A DNA stretch of 64,000 nt from Bemisia tabaci (Eukaryota; Arthropoda; Insecta; Hemiptera; Aleyrodidae): contig NC_092795.1 of NCBI RefSeq assembly GCF_918797505.1, positions 17,843,131 to 17,907,130 of the forward strand, in the 5' to 3' direction. Of the stretch, positions 27,068-37,700 are shown piece by piece. Both the position numbers and the translations under genes were made by a program. How positions within the stretch are numbered: position 1 is the first letter of the stretch; each line of letters starts with the position of its first letter. The notes beneath the pieces were generated by a model that ran no database searches, was not told the origin of the DNA, and worked only from the letters and a program-made list of their open reading frames with translations.

Positions 27068-30000
27068 TTATTCGACTTCACCGAAACATCTGGGAAAATT
27101 CATTCGTATGAACAAAATGTCATTCAGTAATTGGAAGTCCGGTTTATTTGAGGGTTCACTGTAAATCATTTGTAGGCTGGATATCAGCCTCTGAAGGAGG
27201 AGTTCATCTCCAGGCACTGCTAATAAAATTTTTGCAAGGGAAGCAAGCTCCGGATTCGTAAACTGGGAGTCATGCCAATACTTAAATACGTTCTCACTAG
27301 CTTCAAGATTGTTCTCCCTTAAATACGTCTCGATTTTGGCACGAATAAGCTCTAACATAAGAGATGTAGGAAACTTGAAGCAACATTCGTTTGATTTGTT
27401 ACGCTCCATAATATCTCGCAAAATGCTCAGGTCTTTCATCTCATCGTCTTCTGAATCCATCTCCATTGGTGCTTCTACCATAGGCTGTAAGTCTGGCGTG
27501 TGGTTTTGATCGGTGCCCACGATTCTTTCCCAAATTTCTAAAAGACGATGTGTACCCATCCTGACTTGGGTACCATCAAGCACTGTCTTGAATCGCTTAT
27601 CTAGAATTACAGCAGCAAAGAGATCCGGAGAAAATACTTGCTCTGTTCTTGTTCGGATTTTGTTTGACAGGAGCGATGCGAACTGGGAAGCTCCATTGGT
27701 CGTAAGCATTTCAATTTTGGCGATGCACACTGTGAAAATAGTGAAAACTTCACTGTATGGCAGCGGTTCTAACAGGAGCTTCATTGAGGCGGTTGCGCAC
27801 GGCTTCAGCGAAACTATGATTTCCTTCATGTCACACTGGTCTTGGAGAGAGAGCTGACCGCACGCAGATGGAATATTTTCTTGGATAAACGGCATTAACT
27901 CAATCAGTTGAATCAATATCCTGTAGATGGAATCCCAGCTATCATTGCATAATACTGGTCTCTTCTGGTTTTTTTCAGCAAATAGCTTTGCCATTTCAAA
28001 TGTCTGCAGTGACTTCACTAATTTTTTTGCTTTTAAGATGACCGCCTCTGGAACAAAGAAGAGGACACAAAAATCTCATGAGAATGGATGTTCATGTTAT
28101 CCACCCTGAAAATTTCCATCATAGTCAGGGATTTTTAGCTTTCTGCGATAAGATCAGTACTACAAACTCTCTAAAACTTTGGTAATAATAAATTAAGCAC
28201 CAGCTAATGGAAAAACCACATGGGTTGTATGTAACCAATGATAGCTTTCTCAATTTTTTTCTTTATTAGTACAAGAGAAATTTTTGATTCAGAAAAAAGT
28301 GTGACAAGATATTATACTTTTTGTTAAAATGCAAGAGGCAATACCATGTCCCCCGCTACAACAGCGAACATGGCTCATGCACTCTCCCTAGTGCATCTGT
28401 CCTATAGTTTTCATGAAAGAGGCGAATGAATGGGGTCAAAGATTAGACAGACAACGTAAGTACTGAAAAATTTCAAAATGGGAAACAAGAGGCAAGTGTA
28501 TGACAACAATTAAGGGATTCATCAAATTCTACTACAAGGACAGGTTTTCAAAATCAAAATGTGTGACTTATTGGGGAGTTCTGATTAGAGCCAGTGCCAA
28601 AAGAGTAACACTATTTTAGAGTACAATAGAGGATCAGCGGTCTTAAGTTTAGTATCGAAAATGAGTGCAAAACTCAAGATCAAGAGTTTTCTGTCTCAAC
28701 TAGGAAGTGGGTTGACTTATTTGGCATAAGCTCTAATAAAAATCAAGGTTTTTAAAGACTTTTTTTAGAGCTTCTAGTGGGATTCTTGAGGACTAAAAAA
28801 ATGTATTCACATGTCCTAAGGTATGCCTATAAAATATGAATTTCCTTCCCTGTACCTTTACTCTTTGGTGGACAGGCAGAAATATGAGTATTATTACGCT
28901 CTGAATTTTCCCTCAATAGTCAATAGCCCCTGGCTTAATGCAGTCATGGCCTTGGCTATGATCATACTATCACTGCCTTGTTTATTGGCAGGTGTGTCTC
29001 ATCACCTTTGTTCTTTGGAATAAGTAATAGATGAAAAGATTAAATTTGTAATACTTACTGTATCTACTAGATTTAAGCGTGTCCTGAATACCAAGTTGTA
29101 GGACGCGAGCTGCAGAATGTATTGAGCATATACCTTCTTCCTGCAAAGCTTTGTCTGTGGCAGACAATAATTTGTTCAAGTTTTCATCATCTGCAAATTC
29201 AAATTCATTCTGACTGGCATCACTGTTTTCTTCACTTCTAGCACACCCTTTGGCCTTATTGCTACATTCCGCTCCTTCCTGAGTGTCTCTTTCCATTTTT
29301 AGACTTATCTTCCTGCTTCGATATGAAGCAAAAGCATCTACTTGTTCTTCAACTTCGGTAGTGAGGCAGTCTGAAAGATTCGTCACTCCTTGGTTGGGAC
29401 AGTTTGCGTTTGAATCTACAAGGAAGGGATACTCCCATATGTTCCCACCATTACTAATCGATGATGAGAAGATTAGCTTAAGGGGGATGTCATATTCAGT
29501 AAGGACTTCTAAAACTTTTTTTTTTAGGTCTTCTCCTGTGGATGAGATCGCTACCGGTACTATTCTTAGTAGCCTTGTCTGAATACATCCATCTTTACTA
29601 AACTGCACATTGGTGGTTAGATAATGCTTTGTGGTGTTTCTGGATGCAAAGTTGATCTTCACAGACACAAACGCACCTTTCAGTTCTGCTTTTACTTCTT
29701 CCCGGAGGGATTCTGCTTTCTTTTGAATTTCCTCCCGAATCCTCGAGGTGTTTACTATTTGGCATTTGAGGCTTCTTTGGATGGGACCAAAGAACCGGAG
29801 TAGGCAATTAATAGTATCCAATGGATGTGCATTGACAGTGCACATTTCAACACAACAAGATATTAGATGCTCCTTCGAAAACTTAATTGTAACTTTTGTA
29901 GATTCAAGGCTTCTATCTCTGCTGCGTTTCGCGATGGAATTTTTAATTTTGATCTTTTTTTCTTTATCTTCCACAAAGAGTTTCCATGGGTCAGGGTGTT

Positions 30001-32980
30001 GAGTTTTCAAATGCCTCTGTAAATTTGATGATTTCTTAGTCTGAAACAGGACACAAAAATAAAGGCTGACAAGCAATGATAGAACAGACACAAACAATGA
30101 TGAAGACTGACTTCCGAGACATTCAAGAAAAATAATCACTGGGTGAAGGACACATAATTATAGAATTTCAAGTACACTTAAATATTGTACCATAATTCAA
30201 TGATAGTCGAAAACTTGAAAATTTTGAAAATATTCACAAAAATTTAATGTTGCAGCAACATTTTCATAATGAACATTAATATTAGCATTTAACGATTGCA
30301 TTCAACCTCCCTAATAGTATATTTGCAAAAAGGACACACTATCATTGAGGCAATTTGCACAAAAATTTGTTATCAAAAAGATAAATAAATCGACGTATGC
30401 AAGAACAGCCGATGTCCTCTTTTTTCGATTTTGACTTTTGGAGCAAATATCCACATGCTATACTCATAAATCTGCTCTTGAATAATATTGAAGTAATTTG
30501 ATTCATCTCTCTATTTCCTAATATTAAAAAGCTACAAAGAAAATGCATCTGACAGGAAGATTTGACACGTTTAGGGGGTTTTTTCAGCTCCCTTTTGGAG
30601 CGTCCAAACCTCAAAATTGTTCAAAAACGTGCAATGTCCACTTGTTTTTTCACCCTGTTTTCTCGTTACATTTCGGACATCGTCACTGCACTAATGCGCT
30701 GATCGTACAAGTGCACTATTCGTACAAATAGGAAATGATGGATATTCATACAACTGGTAAGCAAAAGTATACTTAGGAGAACTTTGCCCTAAATGAAAAG
30801 AGGAGTAGTGGTCGCAGCAGATTTTTGAGGTGAGTACTTGACTCTTAATGACTTCTCATAGAACACTTAGTTCACATACCATGCAAAGCATGCGTATTAA
30901 ATGCAGAGGATGCAAGTACCTATTAGTGAGAGAAGAGTAGTTTTATGAGTAGTCTAATCTCCTAAACCAAAATTGACAATTCCGAAGCATCTGCAAGACC
31001 AATCCACACAGGTCAGTCATTCCGGTGGACGAGTTTTGGTACTCTACTGCGCAGTGACGTACTATTGAGTGCTTGCAATGTATTTCTTATGGGAGCACCC
31101 ATTGTGACGTAGTATTGAGTACAGCCGAGTTAGGGCCGGGCGGGGAAGTGGCTCTCAAAAAGATGCGCAATGACTGACCTGTGTGAATTGGTCTTGAGCA
31201 TCTGTCTCTATTTCTATTTACATCTAGTTACACATTTTTTCCGGGACAAACATATATTGTGCAAAAACATTAGATGTCAATTTTTTCTACTGTTTGGTGG
31301 ATCTCGGTAGAGGTTAAAAAAATCTTGAAATAATTTTCATTTCGCTGATTGAAAGCCTCAAATGCTGATTAATGCTTATATGAAATTTTTTTCAGTGTTG
31401 AAATAGGTAAATTTTTTCTGAAACAGATTTGTGCTCCATGTGCATAAACGTCTGATACCCAGCGTGCTTTTTTAAAATCACTCTGCTTCCGGTGGTAGTT
31501 GGGAGAAAAGCCACTTGGATGTTTTTTTTTACAATTCTCCACAGAAATTAATCACCTTTTGATTTTCTTAAAAACCCCGGTTCAAAGGCCTTCACAACTG
31601 TTTTGCAATTTACCAAGTTTTGGTTTTTTGGGACATCGGATGAAGTGGGCTTGGTAATAGGGCAAGGTAAAAGCACCCCCCCCCCCCCCCCCCAAGTAAG
31701 AGTAGAATCTAGGATGTTCCCACAATTTTTTTTTTACTCATTTCTCTTGACTTATTTGAGCCCTAGAGGACTGTCTCCTGCTTGCACTTACCTTCCAATT
31801 TGTATTTTACTCAAGGTGTTCCTAATCCCAGTTTTTGAGCATCACTTAAGTATGCATATTTGAAATATTAAGTTTCCTCAAAAACCTCCTCTCTGTATTA
31901 AAAACAAATTGAGCCTGTTTAGTTCACCATCAGGTAAGTAGATCTAAGTGGTTGCCAAATCACAGAACTGGAGGGCACCTGCTCTGAAGAGAATAAACTC
32001 AATGATAACAGAAAGCGATAAGGAAGGACCGCGTCAAAGACAAAGTTATACGGCCGGCTGTGATCAGCGGCCTGGAGGAGAGCTGCTATTGGGCATTGTT
32101 TAGCAAAGACTCTGTGCCCACTGCACTCTTGTTATTGTCTTCATCTCCTCTATCAAGTGGCACTCTCCACTCAGACGAAAGTAAGTAATTCTTCAGAGTG
32201 GAAATTGGCATGTTCTGGCCGCAAAGCACACTTGTATTACCTATCGACTCTACTCCATTCTTTCTCCTGCAGTTTCAGGCATGCCTATTTCTGTTTCTGT
32301 CCATCTTATTCAACTACAATTTGGGTACTTGCGTAAATCCTTTAATCAATTCTATCCAGCTAAAATACAACACATGTTAATGATCTGATTTTTTCTGAAA
32401 TCTTTGGGCAGCGGCTTGCCGTGGTTATCAGGATTGCATGCCACTGATCAGACTTTTTGCATGAGCCATTCCTTTAATGCAAGAGGAAGAATTTGCCCTC
32501 GCCTTGCTTCAGGAGGCTGTACTTAAAATGGTGACTCAACTAAAATTGTGGCTGCCTTCAATTGGACGTATTTCTATCAAACAGACCTAAGCGCCATAAG
32601 GTGAGGAAGGTAGAGGGGGGCTTGGATTGGCGGCGGAATCGGGCGTCCGACTTATTCCGTCCTATACTCGCAATGCTTTTGCATGGCACTTAGGTCCGTT
32701 TGACAGAACACGCTATCCAGGATTCTAAATTCCTCAAAAGGAACTCAAATTGGCGCATAGTTCCGTTTGATAGAAATATGTCCAATTATCCCTCTCAAGA
32801 GATGAAAGCTTAAAAAAGATGATAAAAGGTGACTTATTAGCTTACTGTAAGATTTTTACGACATGTTGGGATTCTGCAGATCAAACCGCCACCATTTCTT
32901 CCTGGATCAAAAAAGTATTTGACGAAATCTGGAACAGTGGATTCATCAACCATTTCTTCCAGTACCCTTGAAGTATCCAT
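27068..32980 (-). CDS. BED zinc finger / hAT-transposase-derived protein, probably domesticated
   Basis: Three coding exons on the minus strand join in phase: 32980-32846 (ATG), 30040-29059 and 28047-27068 (stop), giving 698 residues. Exon 1 ends with the first half of a BED finger (FVKYFFD, ICRIPTCRKNLT). Exon 2 begins with the second half (SSNLQRHLKTQHP), so an intron splits the finger. Residues ~170-300 align with the hAT RNase-H fold and residue ~365 onward with its continuation (CSIHSAARVLQLGI, CNDSWDSIYRILIQLIELMPF). The C-terminus is a hAT dimerisation domain (VFKYW, PELASLAKILLAVP, LLNDILFIRMN). The three hAT catalytic positions are changed: the first Asp lies in SVKINFAS, the TDN Asp in FSSSISN, and the SER-type Glu is Gln (LQRLIS). 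The frame is open and the introns have normal splice sites, so a host DNA-binding role is inferred. The cysteine spacing is CX4C rather than the usual CX2C. Confidence 0.85.
30994..31196. mobile_element. hAT-type MITE with 8-bp target duplication
   Basis: It is 203 bp, starts CAAGACCAATCCACACAGG and ends in the complement. The target site AGCATCTG is present exactly at 30986-30993 and 31197-31204. An 8-bp duplication is the hAT hallmark. It lies inside the first coding intron of the BED/hAT-derived gene and has no coding capacity. It is a recent, well-preserved insertion. Confidence 0.9.
31676..31693. repeat. 18-nt poly(C) run
   Basis: An uninterrupted C run lies in the intron of the BED/hAT gene. 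Similar C or G runs occur at 23061-23074 and ~43543-43553. Such runs can also be assembly-sensitive. Confidence 0.85.
32561..32786. mobile_element. Short inverted-repeat element, ~226 bp
   Basis: Left end ATTGGACGTATTTCTATCAA pairs with right end TTGATAGAAATATGTCCAAT. Just inside each end, a block on the theme CGTTTGACAG/ACCTAAGCGCC is repeated, including a third copy near 32690-32705. It lies 60 bp from the donor of the first BED/hAT coding exon. Superfamily not recognised. Confidence 0.7.
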
Positions 32981-32994
32981 TCTGCTAATAAACT

Positions 32995-34747
32995 CTGAAA
33001 ATGAAGAAGAGATGTGAATATGATTTTGCTGCTTTTACAATAAGGTAGGTTTGAGATAGTGTAGGAGATTAAAATAGTTTCATTGATTTTCGGTAATTTC
33101 ACTCGTAAAAACCAGATAGACCCTCAGGTCTCAAAAAATCTTTTTGAGGATCATGTATCATAATACACTAAGTAGGTAGTAAGTAGATACTTTCCAATGA
33201 CATGTAGGTAAGGAATTCTTAATCGTACACTCCATTTTAGGTGTAGATACATATTTTATCCAAAATATTTGCTCTTACAGGAGTACCTATCCTACCCTGT
33301 GAAAATAGTGACCAAGTGTCTGGCAGTAATTTGGTACAGCGAGTAATATACCTACATAAGTAATCACATCACTGATAAGAGATAAAAAAGATGACGATTT
33401 TCTGACATATTCCCAGCTAGTAGTAGAAATCCTTGTACAAACCTGATACCTACTTATTTCAGAAAATAATGTGAGTGTTGAGACTAGTAATTAAAATCGC
33501 CAGAAGATACACATTTGACTTTCTGGATTGAGTAGCTACGTGTCATTTATCCTTATTCCTTATCAGATACCAGGGACCTGCCAGGGATTATCAGACACAG
33601 ACACAACACAACCTAAAATTACACGCATGAAGCATGGACGAAGTACGCAAGGTCTCAAGGTTGTCTCTAGTTAGTATCAGTTATCACATTCAAACAGGTA
33701 TTTGCCCCAGAATTGTGCAGTGGTGCCGTTTCATAATAAATTTTGGTTAAAATAAGCAAATTTAACGTAAGATTTTGCAACATTGACCTAGCTCCTTCCT
33801 CCTTCGAAAGAAAGTTAGGTTAGGTCATACAGACTTGCATTAATTTCCGTATTTCGCGGAGAGCCGATTTTTGGATTTCGAAATCGGCATGGAATTTTCC
33901 CCCTCTATTTGCAATTCGGTTTTTAAATTTAGAAAGTAACTCGCCGTCGTGTCATCTCGTTTCGTGATATCAACGCAATACTCAGTCTATTATCACTGGC
34001 GATCCAAGTCTCGATTTTGCAGAAGTTCGTGGCACCTAGTTTCTTATCATCTGACTGCACAGGTAAGTACTTGCTTATCATCGATCTCAGCATCCAGGGC
34101 TCTTATCTTATCTTTCAAGATCAGAATTCCCTTGAAGTCGCTCTAGTGGTTTTCTAGTTCCCAACTGTTCTTCTTTTGATCCTCCTCGATATCTTCAAAT
34201 TTCAATCATTGTCTAATTTTAAAAGAAGCAGCATGATTCTGTGAAAGGAAGGAGAGGTTGCTTGTGAGCAAATTGTCATGTATGTTGATATTTGTCTAGC
34301 AGGATGTTTTATGAGACCAGGAAATCTATAATAATACATTGAAAACATTTAGAGTGCCATTCCACATTAGGTATTCTGAATCGCATCCAGGACATCATTT
34401 CAATTCCTAACTTAGAAGTGCTGAATGCCCCTCTGTCAGTCAAGTTTGTTTTTTATTATCATGCAAAAAAATGTTCGGTTTTGGTTGAACTAACAGTATC
34501 GATCAAGCAGGGGCATCTATGATGTATCTTCGAGTATTTTGATTGAGTCCATGGGACTCTTCTGATGCAAATTTAATAGATTTTTGCGATGGGCAGAGGA
34601 AGATCATCTATTGATATCATTCCCATTCATTATGCTAGAATTTATCTACAAAAGGGCTCCTTGCTATTTTTCTTCACCTGTGTTAGTTTTCATTTGTCTC
34701 CTAACTCTCTAATGTTTGGTTGATCTCTATTCCCTCCAGATATCTAA
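32995..34747. promoter_or_regulatory. Divergent promoter region between BED/hAT gene and hydrolase 1
   Basis: The two genes point away from each other across about 1.8 kb. A probable non-coding 5' exon of the hydrolase ends at 34062 (GCACAG followed by GTAAGT) and would splice to the acceptor at 34739, eight bases before the ATG. The acceptor at 32995-32997 before the BED exon likewise implies an upstream 5' UTR exon. Exact start sites are not visible. Confidence 0.45.
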
Positions 34748-37700
34748 ATGGCAGAAATACGAGAGTTCAATGAAGTCAAAATTCCTGTACCATGGGGCAC
34801 AATTTCAGGTATGTGGTAACAGAATGTTTGCTCCAGGACATTTTTGGAAAAATTAGGGTTTTGATTATCTTACGAGAGTTGCCTCAGTAATTTTCAAGTA
34901 GCACTTGAAAAAATAGAAAATTAAAATGCAACTCAATGTACCACAAAACGAAGTACACATTTCAGCATCTTGTACCTACTTTCTTCAAACTTTCATTCGA
35001 TACAAGGAAATTACTAATGTTTACTCCCAATCAAGGTTTTAAAAATTTTCTACAGCACTAGTCATGATAAATTTGAATTTCCCTCTCTTGAAAAACACTA
35101 GAGAGTGCACATGAATCACATAGCACTCCCTGACGGTTTTGACAGGCTATTCAGTCGAGCAGTGTTCCCTCCCTACTCTGTGTTGTTCAAAGTGGAGAAA
35201 CAAAATACAACAGCCGTTTCAAAGTGCCAAGATTAAAATTGCCATATTTTCACACCCCAGAGACTAATACTTAGCTATGCACAGTGTGCGATTTAACTCC
35301 AGTAGTGAAGGGTTTATTTTATGAGCGGAATGTTTGAATTTATACATTGAGAAATATCGATGTCTTGGTCAGGAGTTACAATCATGTTATCATCAGTTCA
35401 ATCATGTTAGTTTGCGCAAATCACATTCAATGTGAAATTTTGATGAAGAAATACATAGCATAATGATTAAATTTGCACCTTGTCTTGTGGTGCATTATTA
35501 TCCTCTGGCAATTGCCAAAAATAATGTCATGAAATCATTGCGAAAACATCGCTGTATTATTTTTTTTAGCAGTAATGTTGTGACAACGTTTTCGCAACTA
35601 CTTGTCGCCGAGCAGGTTTATTTCTAATTTTTTCAAGCCATAAGGTCCTATCTAAATTTTCAACTTTTTCTTAAAGTCTCAAAAATTTTCCACTACTCCA
35701 TTCATGCAATGTGGACTCTTCTGAAACTTTGGCATTATTCTAAAACACAGTTTGAAAGAATATAAGAATAGCTTAAAAGCATCAAGAGAAGTCAACCACT
35801 CTGAATCTTGTAATTTCCAACTGCTCTATCGCAGCATGTTTCAGTCACATATTTTTATTTTCTTGCCATGCATGTGTATGAAAATAACGACGATGAAACC
35901 ACCAATTCTCCTTAATTCAGCCCTGATGTCACAGGTTAGGTGAAACATGTAGCTAAACTGCATGGCAAGTAGCCTTTTTATGCACAAAATCACTCTGGAA
36001 ATCTAATTAAAATATGATCACCACAGTTGAGCAGAAAATATGAATTGAAAATCAGACTGAAATTGAATGCCCTCCTGTTTCGGAAAACCCTAGTTTCGAT
36101 GTAAAGGGAATCAACTTGTGAGTGTTGAGTGTATCCTACTTTTAAATTGTTAAACATGTTTTGTGCCCATCATCAAAGGTTCTCGAGGTACTATGGCTTC
36201 TCTTGGGCCAATTTAAAGGCAGTTGAAGTTTTTGTGTGTTCTAGAAATAATTTTTCTTATGTCTCTCAGGTAAATGGTGGGGTCCTCAAGGAAAGCAGGC
36301 CATTTTAGCCTTACATGGTTGGCAAGACAATGCAGGTAGCTTTGATGAACTAGTCAAATTTTTACCGGAAGACTGGTCTATATTAGCTGTTGAATTACCT
36401 GGACACGGCCTCTCATCTCACTTACCTACGGTGGGTAATGTTAACTTTGCAAACCTAGACATTGAAGAGCAAATAGTCAACAAAATTTTTCTGCTCTTAA
36501 AGCCCCCACAGATCAAAGAAGAATTTTTTTCTAAATGGATTATCCTTTTCCTGAACAAAATACTGTGCAAACTGTTAAAACCTCAACAAAAAACAGACAA
36601 AAGGTAAACTAGGTAAAATTTTCCAGTAGATTTGTTTGCTAGTTTTCCTGAAAAAAATTCGACAGATTTAAGAAGTCTGGCAACACAGTGCCTAAGCACA
36701 GTATTGGCATTTTTTATACTGAGGCCGGAAGGTGACAAAATTTTGCCATGTTCTAGTCTTTTCCCCTCAATGTTTATCTTAGCTGAGGTTTTGACTAAGA
36801 CTCCTTTGTGTATTCAATTAACAGAACTACTGTTCAAAATTTACTTTACAATGGTTATCTTTTTCTTTGTTTTATCAATTAATGTTATTTTTTTCCTTTT
36901 TTGAGCAGGGTATTAACTATAATTTATATTGGGATGGAGTCATAGCAGTTCGACGACTTTTAAAATATTTCAAGTGGAAAGATGTAACATTGATGGGTCA
37001 CTCAATGGGTGGTGCTATTTCATTTTTGTATGCTGCGTGTTACCCTGATGATGTGGAAGCCATAATTTCCTTGGACATGGCTGGCCCGCATATCGATACT
37101 CCAGCAGTTCAAGTGAAAAGGAGTGGGCACATCATTGACAAGTACGTTAATTTAGTAAGCTATCTCTTATATTACAAGATTCTGGAAGCAATACTTGCGG
37201 GAGATCTTCCAACATTTTCACAGCATGCAGATGTTTTTTCCGTATTTTCGAAAGACAAGCTAATGATGCCTGGTATGATTTGCTGGGCCAATAGTTGTTT
37301 AGTACAGTTTTTGATTCCAGAAAAACATTGAGTACGTAAAGATTGCATGTGTAATTTTCTCCATCCAAGAAATAATGCTAGCCTTTGCAGGAACATGAAA
37401 AATGCATTTAAATGGAACCGCTTTTGGCGGCAACCTCTAAAATGAATCCAAACATCAGATAGAATCTGGTAGCTTCAGTGCCCTTTACTAGCAACTACTA
37501 TACTTTCATTTGATAGACTGGCATAGTGGCCACGGCACTCTTGCAATATTCAATAAATCAATATATTCAAGTTCAATATTTGTAATATGAACTGATGGAT
37601 CATGATGAGGAGACAAAATAATTACTCGAAGGTAATTTCTGTTCCATCCACCCAAGATTTCATCGTTTTGATTTTTTTCACTACAAACTCATTAACATTA

